The notes: a model not told the origin generated them from the sequence alone. DNA of 64,000 nucleotides from Tetracentron sinense (GCA_015143295.1 CM026564.1:15674416-15738415); one strand, 5' to 3'. Shown: positions 32,978 to 44,922, counted from the first letter of the stretch. Program-made: numbers and translations.

Positions 32978-35663
32978 TTACTCAACTCCACACAAACCGA
33001 TGGATTTCCTAAGGAGTTCAAACCTAAGGGAATCTAAAGGTTTTGTGAGAATGTCCGCATATTGATTCTCTGTTTGGACATACTCAATAGACACAACTTT
33101 TTGCTCAACAAGATCACGGATGAAGTGATGCCTTATGTCTATATGCTTTGTGCGAGAGTGTTGCACAGGATTTTTGGAGATATTGATTGCACTTGTGTTA
33201 TCACAATACACAATCATAGTGCTTCGATCAATCCCATAATCCTTCAACATCTGTTTCATCCACAGAAGTTGGGTGCAACAACTACCAGCTGCTATATACT
33301 CAGCCTCGGCTGTAGACAAGGAAATGGAATTCTGCTTTTTGCTAAGCCAAGCAACCAAGCAGTTTCCAATATAGAAACACCCGCCGGAGGTGCTCTTCCT
33401 ATCATCAGTATTTCCAGCCCAATCAGCATCGAAATACCCCACAACAATGACATTTGTATCGAAAGAATACCAGAGGCCTAAGGACATAGTTCCACTCACA
33501 TAGCGAATGATACGCTTGACAGCAACTAAGTGAGACTCTTTGGGATTTGCTTGATAACGGGCACATGCTCCAACACTAAAGGCTATGTCGGGTCTAGTAG
33601 CAGTTAGGTAGAGCAAACTACCAATCATTCTTCTATAATTAGTCTGATCGACATCCTTCCCTGAAATATCTTTACTAAGCTTTATAGTAGTACTCATAGG
33701 AGTCCTAGCATGCTTAGCAAAACTCATTCCAAATTTCTTCACTAGATTTTTTGCATATTTGATTTGAGATACTGAGATCCCAGAATCCAATTGCTTGATC
33801 TGAAGACCAAGGAAGAAACTTAGCTCACCAACCATGCTCATTTCAAATTCATTTTTCATTTGTTCAGCAAATGAATGAGCATGTAAGTCTAATGTGGAAC
33901 CAAATACTATGTCATCAACATATATCTGGGCGATGACAATATCACCTTTCACTTTCTTTATGAAAAGGGTTCTGTCTACTCCCCCTCTCGAAAATCCGTT
34001 TTCCAAGAGATAAGTAGTCAGCCTCTCATACCAAGCTCTTGGAGCTTGCTTTAAACCATAGAGGGCCCTTTTTAGTCGATAAACTTGATCAAGGTGATGT
34101 GGATCTTCAAACCCTTTTGGTTGTTCCACATAGACTTCTCCATGTAGAATGCCATTCAGAAAGGCACTCTTAACATCCATTTGAAAAAGTTTGAATTTCA
34201 TATTACAAGCCACAGCTAGAAGAATTCTTATTGATTCTAGCCTGGCTACAGGAGCAAAAGTTTCATCGAAGTCAATACCTTCAATTTGGGTGTATCCTTG
34301 TGCAACTAACCTAGACTTATTTCTTATGATAGTACCTTTTTCATCAGATTTGTTCTTGAAAATCCATTTGGTACCTATCACATTTGTATTGTTAGGCCTA
34401 GGTACTAAATACCAAACATCATTCCTAGTAAACTGAAGTAACTCTTCTTGCATTGCATTTATCCAATTATCATCTGCAAGAGCTTCAGCTACATTCTTGG
34501 GTTCAAAAGATGAAGTATAGCAAATGTAGCTAACTTCATTTTCAATTTGTTTCCTCGTTCTCACTCCACTTTCAACATCACCAATAATATCAGTGGAGGT
34601 GTGAGGACTCATGACCCTAGGATGTGTAGGTTTTAATGGAGATGTTTGCTTATCAATAGGTGGAGTTGAAATAATTTCAACATCTTCATTTTCAGCACTT
34701 TCATCATCCTCACATTGCACATTTTCAACACCGGAGTCATCTACAATTACATTTATGGACTCCATAATTGTAGAGGTTCTCAAGTTATACACTCGATAAG
34801 CTCTACTGTTGGTGGAATACCCAAGAAATATCCCTTCATCACTCCGGGATTCAAATTTTCCCAGTTGCTCTCTATCCTTAAGGATATAGCATTTACTTCC
34901 GAATTCTCGAAAGTACTTGACACTAGGTTTCTTGTTATTCCACAACTCATATGGGGTTTTCCTTGTTCCAGGTCTTACAAAAACTCTATTAACTATATAG
35001 CAAGCAGTGTGAACTGCCTCAGCCCAGAAATGAGAAGCTAGATTGTTGCTATGAAGCATAACTCTAGCCATCTCTTGGAGAACCCTGTTCTTCCTCTCTA
35101 CTACACCATTCTGCTGAGGTGTAATAGGTGCAGAAAATTCATGTTTGATACCCGACTCATCACAAAAGTCGTTGTACTTAGAGTTTTCAAACTCCTTTCC
35201 ATGATCACTTCGTATTCGAGTGATTGAGCATCTTTTCTCATTTTGAATTTTCAGGCAAATACTTTTGAAATTGTCAAAAGCATCGGATTTCTCTCTTATA
35301 AATGCCACCCATGACATTCTAGAGAAATCATCAACCATGACTAGGATGTATCGCTTTCCACCTAGACTTTCAGTTCTTGTAGGACCCATAAGGTCCATAT
35401 GAATTAATTCCAGTGGATATGAAGTAGCAATACTTGAAGTCTTCTTATGTGGGGTCCTAATTTGTTTACCAATTTGGCATGGCCCACACACAGCAGTAGA
35501 AGGCTTTCCTAGTTTGGGAACACCTCTCACAAGCTCTTGCTTAGAGATTTTACATAGGTCTTTGAAGTTCATGTGATTCGGTGCCACAAATCAACCTCCT
35601 CAATTCTAGTCTTATAACAGACATTTGAGGGAATAGGACTGGGAGTTAAGCCGTAGCAATTGT
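32978..35663 (-). pseudogene. pol: pol of the SIRE element: integrase, reverse transcriptase, RNase H
   Basis: A long open frame (869 codons from 35587). The integrase has the zinc-binding end CGPCQIGKQ near residue 35, the first Asp in IHMDLMGP, a second in [12 protein letters not shown], and Glu in [13 protein letters not shown] has [12 protein letters not shown] and the catalytic YVDDIVFGS. RNase H has [26 protein letters not shown] and [11 protein letters not shown]. The frame ends GLCGVE just before a spacer. Two small compensating indels lie in the pre-integrase segment (about 35665-35590: the frame leaves at ENH-stop and returns at HMNFKDLC), which breaks the junction with protease but leaves the rest in the original frame. 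Confidence 0.93.
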
Positions 35664-36046
35664 CAGTGGTTCTCAATCCTTCTTGGAACACACTTACCTT
35701 TACCATTAATGACTAAGCATTTATTTTGGGTAAAGTGCACAGCATGATTATCATCACATAGTTGACTTATGCTAATTAAATTAGCTTTCAGTCCTTCAAC
35801 AAACAAGGCATCTTTCAATTTAGGTATGCCTGGTGAATTGATGATACCCTTTCCTTTGACTAAAGACTTGCTTCCATCACCAAAAGTAACAGTCCCATCA
35901 GGACAGTCCTCAAATTGAATAAATAAGGACTTGTTACCTGTCATATGCCGAGAACACCCACTGTCGAAGTACCACATTTCTGTGTTTTGGGCTTTCAAGG
36001 CAGTATGAATGACAAAGCACTTAAGGTCTTCCTTTCTCACATACAC
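35663..36046 (-). pseudogene. aspartic protease of the SIRE element
   Basis: About 128 codons with the copia protease signature MWYFDSGCSRHMTG (active-site Asp in DSG), followed by VTFGDGSKSLVKGKGI and a LISISQLCDD block. It is in frame with gag upstream, separated from it by one TAA codon (36059-36061). It cleaves the gag-pol polyprotein. The 3' end is lost to a one-base shift, after which the pre-integrase segment (DNCYGLTPSP, then VDLWH) continues in another frame. The GTG at 36046 is only the first codon of an open stretch, not a real start. Confidence 0.88.
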
Positions 36047-36058
36047 AGTCTTTAAACT

Positions 36059-38293
36059 TTATTTAGATCTTTGATCATTAATTTGTGTAGTAGTGACCTT
36101 TTTCCTTTTTGTCCTCCTTGACCTTTTTCTGTTTTGTTCAGTTCTAGTTTTTTGATAAGTCAAATTATTTCCTCTTGAATAATCATTTGGAATAAATTGA
36201 CCAGTCCTTGTCCTAGAGATTTGAGCAATTCTATTAACATCATCGCTCAACATTCTAGACTTTTCAGCTAGAACCTGAATCTGCCTTTGAAGAGTCCCTT
36301 GACTTAGATTTTGGTTCCATGAACCATTTCGGGGAGCTCTCCTAAATGCATTACAATTAGGTCGAATGTGACCTCTCACACCACAAAAGTGACATGTGGG
36401 TATGAATCTTGGTAGAGGAGGAAGATTTCTTCTAACTAGAATTTGATTCCTTAAAGCATTCACTCTAGGAGCTGTATTTCTAGGCTTTACAAAATTTGTA
36501 TAAGCCTTAGTACTTGATGTAGAAGGTAAATTTTCTTTAGGTTCAGAATGTATTGGCTCAAACACTGCACTAGCCATTGTTCCAACAGCTAAAGGACCAG
36601 TTGGTGTGTCAACATGTCCTATCCCAGATCTACTAGAATTTGATCCATACTTTCTAACTAATTCATCTAGGCAGCTGGTGTTACCAAACATTCTTACTTC
36701 TTTTTCAAGAGTATAGACCTTCTGAATCAAGTCAGTCTTGTCTTTAAGGGTAATTTGGTGTTCTTTTTCAAGAAATTTCACCTTATCAACAAGAGAAACT
36801 TTAAAAGTTTCAAGCTCCATTTGCAGAGTTCTTAACTCTTCAATTTCTTTCATGGAAGTGTCTCTTTCAACTTCTAATTTTCTGACCACATTAGTCAATG
36901 AGACATTCTCTTCCAAAAGACATTGAACTTTTATAACAAATGCTTCTTTTTCATTTTCCAACTGACTAACTAGTGCACTCTTCTCTTCTGCTACTAGTTT
37001 ACAGATATCTCTTTCATTTTGAATGAGTTTGAGTTTTTTGCTCAAAGAGATTTTTGTTTTAGTCAGTTTCAAACTTTCAGCATACAACTTATCATAAGTT
37101 GTTTTCAAATCTTCATCACTTTCAGAGTCAGTTTGACTCTTCTGTAAGTCATCACTAGACTCAGTATGAATACTCTCATCACTTCTATCCTTTTCATCAA
37201 CCGCAGAGGTAGTCTCAAGAATCCCAGAAAGGGAAACAGTGAAAGCCGTATGATTTCCAGTATCTTCACTTGAAGAGGAACTGTCCGATTCTTCATTCTC
37301 GGAATCACTGTCATCCCAACAGGCATTCATCACCTTGCCCTTACTCTTCTTCTTGTTAGGACAGTTAGGTGAAATATGACCGAAGCCATGGCATTCATAA
37401 CATTGAACACCTTGGGATTTCTTGTCGCCACTTTTGGAATTTTTCTTGTTTTCCCAGGGCTTAGACTTTGACTTATCAAAAGATTTTCCTCCCTGTTTGG
37501 GATTAAACCTCTTTTTCGTTCTAAAAAATTTTCGAAATTTTTTAACGAAAAGAGCCATTTCTTCCTCATTCATTTCTCCATCACTGTCATCCTCATCCAA
37601 AGTTTCCTTGATGGTTTTCAAGGCTAAAGATTTATTCTTCTTGGATGGACGTAGATTGAGTTCATAGGTTTGGAGTGATCCAACCAATTCGTCAATCTTC
37701 AGAGAGTCAACATTTTTACTCTCTTCGATTGCAGTGACTTTGGGTTGAAATCTCTCTGGGAGAGATCTAAGGACTTTTCTAACTATTTTGGACTCAGATA
37801 TTTTCTCACCTAAATTGAAACTAGCGTTGACAATGTCACTAAGTTTTGCATAGAATTCATCAAAAGTGTCATTGTCTTCCATGTTTAAATGTTCAAATTT
37901 GGTGGTTAACATTTGGAGTTTTGAGATTTTAACAGTGGTAGTACCCTCGTGGGTAATTTCAAGAATGTCCCAAGCCTCCTTTGCTGTTTCACATGAAGAA
38001 ATTCGTCTGAATTCCTCAGCAGTGACTGCAGTGAAGATAGCATTGAGACCTTTAGTGTTCCATCCACTTTAATCGAGCTCTTCTCTGGTCCATTCATCAG
38101 AATATTTGACGACAGTCAAATCACCTACAGTTTTTACGGGCGTAGTCCACCCATTCTGAATAGACATCCAAATTCTCTCGTCAATAGATTTGAGAAAGGC
38201 TCTCATTCTAGCTTTCCAGTATGCATAATTATTTCCATCAAAAAGTGGGGGACGAGAGACGGATCCTCCTTCTCTTAGAGTACTCATGATCAC
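36059..38293 (-). pseudogene. gag: gag of the SIRE element, one nonsense codon
   Basis: ATG at 38293 with RPPLFDGNNYAYWKARMRAFLKSI. A TAA at 38069-38071 interrupts the frame, where the related copy at 21805 has a serine codon, and the frame then continues unbroken for 660 codons. Domains: capsid (KEAWDILEITHEGTT, LRSLPERFQPKVTAIEESK), basic stretch, first zinc knuckle CYECHGFGHISPNC, acidic serine-rich region, a long coiled coil (about 200 residues), second zinc knuckle CHFCGVRGHIRPNC and a basic C-terminus. The long gag with two knuckles fits SIRE/Maximus. It ends at TAA in frame with protease, which may be a readthrough site. Confidence 0.9.
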
Positions 38294-38340
38294 GGATAAT
38301 ACAGGATCACACTTAAGGGATTAGCCTTATCAGTGAACAA

Positions 38341-38352
38341 GCTCTGATACCA
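38341..38352 (-). other. primer-binding site of the SIRE element (initiator Met tRNA)
   Basis: TGGTATCAGAGC on the minus strand, two bases after the LTR end. It is the same primer as the other elements in the window. Confidence 0.93.
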
Positions 38353-38354
38353 AT

Positions 38355-39587
38355 TGAAATTTATCCAGATCAATGATCTCTAAGACCTAGAGGGGGGGTG
38401 AATAGGTCTATCTAATAATTTCTAACCAATTTTAATTTTTCAAGTAATATGTTTAGAAATCAATGATTAATTCAATCAGACAATCCACACAAATCAAACA
38501 CAGAAGATTTTTACGTGGAAAACCCTAACAGGAAAAAACCACGGGACCTTGTCCAGCAATAAACTTCACTATGAAAAGATATCAAGTACAAGAAAAGACC
38601 TTACCAAAACAGAAACTACGTTCCTAGGTATAGACTCTTACTCTTGATTTCCACGAACCAGCAGGTTCGATCTCCGCCTTAGTAGCTTCGGTTCCACACC
38701 GACCAAATCTTTTCAAGCAACTTCAAATCCACGATCACACACGATCGATCTCCTTCCACGAAGGCTCCGGATCAAACACCGGACACACACACAAGGTGTA
38801 GGGTTGTGAATCAATTTAGTAAATTTCAAACCCTAGAGGAATCTCATACAGATCTGAGATCACACAATGCAAGATCAAAGATTTAGATCTATACTTGCAT
38901 TCTCTAGGATCTAAGAAAGAGGAGGGATCAACAAAGATCTAATAAAAGCAATGAGAAAAACCCTAGAAGAGTTTCTCAGACCTCTACTCTTTCAAAAATA
39001 TCAAAGACACGAATTAGGTCTCTCAAAATTTGTTTATATAGGGTTAAAAAAAGAATCCAGAAAAAGAAAAATTCTTTTTACGGGGACCGATCGATCGGTG
39101 CTCACTACCGATCGCTCGGTTCACAACGGATCGATCAGTTCTAATGACCGATCGCTCGGTCAGAAATCATCTCTCTGGAAAATTTCCCCATACAAAAATA
39201 TGGTCCAGTCGATAGCCACCGATCGCTCGGTAGGCCACCGATCGATCGGTCGCAATACCGAGCGATCGGTTGAGACAGAATTTTTGCCAAAACCATTTTC
39301 ATTTTATTTTTATTTGATTCAACTTAGATCAAATAACTTTGGTAGGCTTAAAACTATCCTCGTAGGTATTTTTAGGGTTATCTAAGTCAAATCCAACCTA
39401 GGTAGGGGTCTCTAAGTCCATTACCTGTCTAGATCCGGAGTAGAAGCTTTTTCTTCTCTTTCTTCAATCTTCTTTAAGCTTTAGCTCTTCTCTTCTCTTC
39501 TGACAAGTTGAACATGACTCGACGACTCGACTCAACTGACCTATCTAATGATCACGGAATTTGCCAACACCTATTTAGGGATTTACA
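38355..39587 (-). repeat. 5' LTR of the SIRE element, 1233 bp
   Basis: Same length and ends as 28422-29654. I count about 14 substitutions and no indels between them, roughly 1.1 percent. This indicates recent insertion: with a commonly used plant rate of 1.3e-8 per site per year it would be well under a million years, but the species and its rate are unknown. Promoter module at 39271-39086 and TATA at 39043-39032. Confidence 0.95.
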
Positions 39588-42497
39588 CCATGAATCCCAG
39601 TTTGAACCTAACCCAAGCTAAACCCTAATCGATCATCTGCCTAGAATTCCAGTTCAAACCTAACCCCAACTAAATCCTAGCTGAACCACTACCTGAATCT
39701 TGGTAACCTAACCCCAATTAAACCATTGTTGAACCTCTACCTGAAACCCGGTTCTAACCTAAACCCAAATAATACTAGCTGAACTTCTACTAGAATTCCT
39801 ATTCGAACCTAACTCTAACTGAACCTTCATGGAACTTTTGTCCGAATCCAAGTTCAAATCTAATCGCAGCTAAACTTGTTGGAACTCTGCCTGTATACTA
39901 CGTCAAACCTAACTCCAACTAAACCCTTGTCGAACCTCCGCCCAAATCTCAATTCGAACATAACCCCAACAAAACTTGGTCAAACCTATGTTTGAATCCC
40001 GTTTCAAACCTAAGCCTCAATAAAGCCCTAGTCGAACCTCTGCCCGAATCCTAGTTCAAACTTAACCCCAACTAAACTCAAGCCGAGCCTTCGCCTGAAT
40101 CCAAGTATGAACCAAATCCATGCTAAACCCTGGTTGAACCTCTGCCCGAATCCCAATTCAAACCTAACCACAATTAAATCCTTGCAAAACCTCTATCCGA
40201 ATCCCGGTTCAACCCTAACCCCAACTAAACCATAGTTGAACCACTTCCCAGATCTCAGTTCGAAGTTAGCCCCAGCTAAACCCTGGTCGAACCTCTGCCC
40301 GAATCCCGGTTCGAACCTAACCCCAACTAAACCCTAGTTGAACCTCTACTCGAATCCCTGTTCGAACCTAACCCATCTAAACTCTAGCTGGACTTTTGCA
40401 TGAATCTCGATTTGACCCTAACCCCAGCTAAACCATATATAAACCTCTCCCCCAAATTCCGGTTCGAACTTAACCCCAACTAAATCCTACCAGAACCTCT
40501 ACTTGAATCCCTGTTTGAACCTAACCCCAGCAAAACCATTTTCAAACTTCTGCTCGAATCCCGGTTCAAACCTTACCCTAGCTAAATGTTAGTCAAACCT
40601 CTTCCCGAATCTCAGTTTGAACCTAACACCAGAAAAACTTGATTGAACCTTTGCCCGTATCCCAATTTTTGAACCTTTGCCCGTATCCCAATTTGAACCT
40701 AACCCCAACTAAATCCTAGCAAAACCTCCAAAAAAATCACGGTTTGAAACTAACCCCAGCAAAACAAAAGTTAATCCTCTTCCCGAAACCCCGTTCAAAC
40801 CTAACCCGATCTAAACTCTAGTTGAACCTCCACTTGAATCCCAGTTTGAACCTAACCCCAGTTAAACTCAAAGCGAACCTTTCCCGAATCCTGGTCTGAA
40901 CCTAACACCCGCTAAACCCTAGTCAAACCTATACCCCGAATTCCGGTTCAAACCTAACACCAACTAAATCCTTTCTAAACCTCTACTTGAATCCCGGTAA
41001 CCTAACCCCAACTAAACAATAATCGAACCTCTGCCCGAATACTGGTTCGAACCTAACCCCAACTAAAACCCAGTTGAACCTTTGCTCAAATATCAGTTCA
41101 AACCTAACCCCAACTAAACCTAGTTGAACCTTTGCTCGAATACTAGTTCAAACCTAACCCATCTAAACTCCAGCTAGACCTTTGCACGATTCCCAGTTTG
41201 AACCTAACCCCAACTAAACCCTATTCGAACCTCTGCCCCGAAATCCAGTACAAACCTAACGCAACTAAATCCTAGCGGAACCTCTACCTCAATCCCGATT
41301 TGAACCTAATCCCAGCTCAACCATAGTCAAGCTTCTGCTCGAATCCCGATTCAAACCAAACCTCAGCTAAATCCTTGTAGAACTTATGCCGAATCCCAGT
41401 TCGAACTTAACCCCAACTAAACCCTGGTTGAACCCTTACCCGAATCTCTATTAGAACCTAAGCCTAGCTAAACCCTCATCGAACCTCTACAGAAATCTCG
41501 GTTCAAAACTAAAACCCGCTAAACCTTTGTCAAAAATCTGTGCCTGAATCCTGATTTTAACCTAATCCCAACTAAACCCTAGTCAAACCTTTGCTTGTAT
41601 TCGGGTTCGAACCAGACCCGAGCTATACCCCAGTCGAACCTCTACCTGTATCCCAGTTTGAACCTGACCCCAACAAAATCCTAGTAAAACCACTGCCCAA
41701 ATCCCGGTTAGAACCTAATCCCAACAAAACCCTACCGAAACTTTACCCAAATCCTGATTAGAACCTAATCCCAATTAAACTATACTCAAGGCTCTCTCCG
41801 AATCCCGGTATAAATTAAACCCTAACTAAACCTTGGTTGAACCTCTGCCCGATTCACGGTTCAAATCTAAGCCCAACTAAACCCTAGTTGAACATCTAAC
41901 CGAATCCCCATTTGAACCTAACACTAACTAAACCTTAGTTGAACCTTTGCCCTAATCCCAGTTCAAACCTAACCACAACTAAATCCTAGCATAAGTTTTA
42001 CCGGAATCCTATTTCGAACCTAATCCCAGCGAAACCATTGTTGAACCTCTACCCAAATACAGGTTTTAACCTAACCCAAATAAACCCTTGTCGATACTCT
42101 ACCTGAAATTGAGTTCGAACATAACCTAGCTAAACATTGTCGAAGCTCTGCCTGAATCCTGGTTCGAACCTAACCCAACCAAACCCACTACTCATAATTT
42201 TATTTTATTTTATTTTTATTTTTTCGTTGCATCAGAATCTGATTATACTTGATTGTATTCAATCGGTCGAAGCAAAATAGAGTGTATAAACAGAAATTTT
42301 TTTTATTATTCGAACACACCAACTAGTTATGAAATAACATCGATAGCCTATCGAACCTTTTCCCGAATCATGCTTTGATCTAACCCCAGTTAAACTCTTG
42401 TCGATGACTGCGCGAATCCCAGTTTGAACTTAACCCAAGCTAAACCCTAGTCGAGCCTCTGCGTAAATCCCGATTCGAACCTAACATCTGCTAAATC
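39588..42497. repeat. 51-bp satellite, segment 4
   Basis: More than 50 diverged units of the same satellite. The segment begins with the CCATG duplication of the SIRE element and is cut on the right by a gypsy LTR at 42498. A local duplication is visible near 40660-40690, where a phrase of about 28 bp is repeated. It is interrupted at about 42181-42350 by unrelated AT-rich sequence. Confidence 0.92.
42181..42350. other. AT-rich interruption of the satellite
   Basis: About 170 bp with an ATTTT/TTATT-rich start (TTTTATTTTATTTTATTTTT) and no similarity to the 51-bp unit. The satellite resumes at about 42352 (ATCGAACCTTTTCCCG). I see no terminal repeats, so its origin is unknown. Confidence 0.6.
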
Positions 42498-42789
42498 TGT
42501 GGTGACCCAAAACCCACCCTAGGAGTTAGAGTGAACTTTGGACGACTAATCATGACTTGCTTGACAACCAACCTGCAAAACAACCACAGAGCATATACAA
42601 TAGAGGATAACGGCGGAAGCATAACTATAAGACACAACGGAAGTCTAACAAACCTCTAAGTATATACACATGGTCCAAGTTTTAATACAAAGAAATCAAA
42701 GCAAAGGAAGTGCGGACATGCCCGCCAAAATACATGGATATAATCACTCATGCTCACCCACAGCTAATCCACTTAGAATCTAACACCAC

Positions 42790-42909
42790 CTACTGATAAC
42801 CCTCTATAGGAGGTTCCTCCAAAGGCTCCTCGACGTACTCCTCCTCCACCCATGGACCAGGACCACAAACATCAAATGGAGCAGCAGCTCCCTCAGAACC
42901 TGCCGACAT
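42790..42909 (-). CDS. LTR-encoded small acidic peptide, 39 aa (LTR A copy)
   Basis: ATG at 42909 and TAG at 42790, exactly the same length as the copies in the solo LTR and LTR B. It begins MSAGSEGAAAPFDVC and contains PWVEEEYVEEPLEE. The hairpin GCTGAG...CTCAGC is at 42940-42920, 10 nt before the ATG. Function unknown. Confidence 0.5.
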   Translation of the reverse strand: MSAGSEGAAAPFDVCGPGPWVEEEYVEEPLEEPPIEGYQ

Positions 42910-43195
42910 AAGAAGAACGGCTGAGCATGGAATACTCAGCGGGTACGAAGCACTAACCAACAGTCATAGCATACGGATAGCATACATAAAGCAGGAAACA
43001 ATTCACGCATATAAAGCAGGAATGATTCATATCATGACAATAAAGTAAAGCAATATAATTCATCATGTTGCATTCATAAAAGCCGGTAAAACCCTTGAAA
43101 TCTTGTGCACTTGACTTGACTGAGATTACCCTTTTTATGCTTGAAAACTTGTCTACCGCGTCATGCGTGTCATGCTTGTATCATGCGTGTATCAT

Positions 43196-43527
43196 GCTTG
43201 CTTGTTCTGAAAAGTAATCTACTTGTCAGGGAAGGGAGACCCTTCTTCCTAGAATGCTCATGCTTGTCATGCCATGTCTTGTCATGCTTGCTTGGAAAAG
43301 TAACTACTTGTGAGGGAATGGAGACCCTTCTTCCTAGAATGCTTATGCTTGTCATGCCATGTCTTGTCATGCTTGCTTGGAAAAGTAACTACTTGTGAGG
43401 GAAGGGAGACCCTTCTTCCTAGAATGCTTATGCTTGTCATGCCATGTCTTGTCATGCTTGCTTGGAAAAGTAACTACTTGTGAGGTAAGGGAGACCCTTC
43501 TTCCTAGAATGCTCATGCTTGTTCTTC
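43196..43527. repeat. tandem repeat in LTR A (four ~85-bp units)
   Basis: Four units of 84-86 bp, each with AAAAGTAACTACTTGTGAGG, GGGAGACCCTTCTTCC and TGTCATGCCATGTCTTG. Two shorter related repeats (GAGGGAAGGGAGACCC) follow to about 43635. The units resemble those of the solo LTR but not those of LTR B or L. Confidence 0.9.
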
Positions 43528-44430
43528 CACTTGTGAGATTCACTTGTGAGATGTCCTTGTGAGATGCACTTGCGAGGGAAGGGAGACCCTTCTTATGATA
43601 TGTATGCACTTGCGAGGGAAGGGAGACCCTTCTTATGAAAATGTATGATTGTCTTGTCCTTGCCAAAAGCGAGGTAAAACATATCGTCGGATATGCCCCA
43701 CCTCTAAATCCCATTCTTGAAAACCTCGGTAAATCATGTCATGCATGCCGTGCTCGTGGGAATCGTGTACATACTTGCATTTAAATTTAAATATGACATT
43801 GGGTAATTCACAACACATATAACATTAATGATTTAGCAATGTAATATTCACATCATTTAGGGAAAGCAAGAAAACACACTATCATAGGCCCTAGCAATAT
43901 CCATAATTTATTAGGCATGCATTTCCTAATTTACAACTCACTTTATTCACCTTGGCATTTCATCAAACATGGTGTGTTCATTATTGATTTACCCTACAAC
44001 ATGCTTTTCTAGATGGGCTTTACTCAAATCATGCATGGATGTTCATTATTGGAACAATGCCCTCCCCATTTTAATCATCACAACACAACCATTGGCATCC
44101 AATCCCCTATTCCATCTCCATTCACCATTCACAACCATCCATCTCATAGCACATGTGTAGTTAAAGGAAAACAAAGAGAAATAAAGGGAAAAGAGGAACT
44201 ATAACTAGGAGGGTAGCAAGAAGTACCGACCTTGAAGAAATGAGGAAGAAACCCCTTGAGAAAATCCTCACTTGATTGGAATGATCCAAGCTTGATTTGG
44301 GGAAGATCCAACCCTTGATTGAAGCTCTTCTTGGTTTCAAGCAAAACCCTCTTTGGAATGCTCAAGATCCTTTCCTTCTCTTTCTAGGAACTCTCCTTGG
44401 TTTAAGGTAACCCAAAAACCCTCCTAAGGT

Positions 44431-44623
44431 CTTCTATTTATAGTGTAAGGGGTGAAAAACCCCTAAAAATTGCATCCAAGAAAGTAAAATCACGTATCTA
44501 CGATCGTTCGTAGCGATTTACGATCGATCGTAGCCTTCTACGATCGATCGTGGCTTCCTACGATCAATCGTAGTTTCACCCGAGAGTTTCCAGCATTTCT
44601 GGGGATTTACGATCGATCGTAGC
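44431..44623 (-). promoter_or_regulatory. LTR A promoter region: TACGATCGATCGTA array plus TATA box
   Basis: Five copies or near-copies of TACGATCGATCGTA (44495-44622) lie about 50 bp upstream (minus strand) of CACTATAAATAGAAG (44445-44431). The core CGATCGATCG is the same as in the ACCGATCGATCGGT arrays, but the outer bases differ in a compensated way (T/A instead of C/G pairs), so the palindrome is kept. The start of the LTR at 63602 has the same variant. Confidence 0.7.
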
Positions 44624-44922
44624 TGTCGCGACCCAAAACCCACCCTAGGAGTTAGAGTGAATCTTGGACGACTCAATCATGACTTACATGACTTGCTTGA
44701 CAAACCAACCTGCAAAAACCCACAGAGCATATACAATAGAGGACATTATAGCGGAAATATAACTATAAAACACAGCGGAAGTCTAACAAACCTCTAAGTA
44801 TATACATATGGTCCAAGTTTATACAAAAAGTAACCAGAAGAAAGTGCGGACAGACCCGCCAAAATACATGGATATAATCTCTCATCTCACCCACAGCTAA
44901 TCCACTCAGAATCTACAACCAC

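Larger units (their letters stand above)
28422..39587 (-). mobile_element. SIRE/Maximus-type Ty1/copia element, structurally complete, 11.2 kb
   Basis: Both LTRs are exactly 1233 bp and differ at only about 14 positions by eye. The flanks are CTATG (28417-28421) and CCATG (39588-39592), a target duplication with one mismatch. On the minus strand the order is LTR, PBS (38352-38341), gag, protease, integrase, RT, RNase H, an extra 3' gene (31534-30244), a polypurine tract (29668-29655) and LTR. Integrase before RT makes it Ty1/copia, and the long gag with two CCHC knuckles plus a 3' extra gene makes it SIRE/Maximus-like. A gag stop codon and small frameshifts suggest this copy is inactive although young. 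Confidence 0.95.
42498..44623 (-). repeat. truncated Tekay-like gypsy LTR (LTR A)
   Basis: In element orientation it ends GGGTTTTGGGTCACCACA at 42498 and lacks its 5' part: at 44623 it is cut by the end of the next LTR (TGTCGCGACCC at 44624). It belongs to the family of the solo LTR and LTR B, but its palindromes are of the TACGATCGATCGTA type. It has a TATA box (CACTATAAATAGAAG, 44445-44431), a tandem repeat (43196-43527), the hairpin (42940-42920) and the 39-aa ORF. The simplest reading is that element 3 inserted into this LTR and the rest of it lies beyond element 3. Confidence 0.85.

Noticed and set aside
33062..33481. Plus-strand open frame of 139 codons opposite the SIRE pol gene
   Set aside because: It is the antisense shadow of the RNase H/RT coding region. 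Similar shadows occur opposite all the pol genes.
19673..42497. GGTTCGAACC motifs as tRNA genes or tRNA-derived SINEs
   Set aside because: Only the T-loop-like motif is present in each unit. There is no A box, acceptor stem or poly-A tail, and the motif recurs every 51 bp as part of the satellite.
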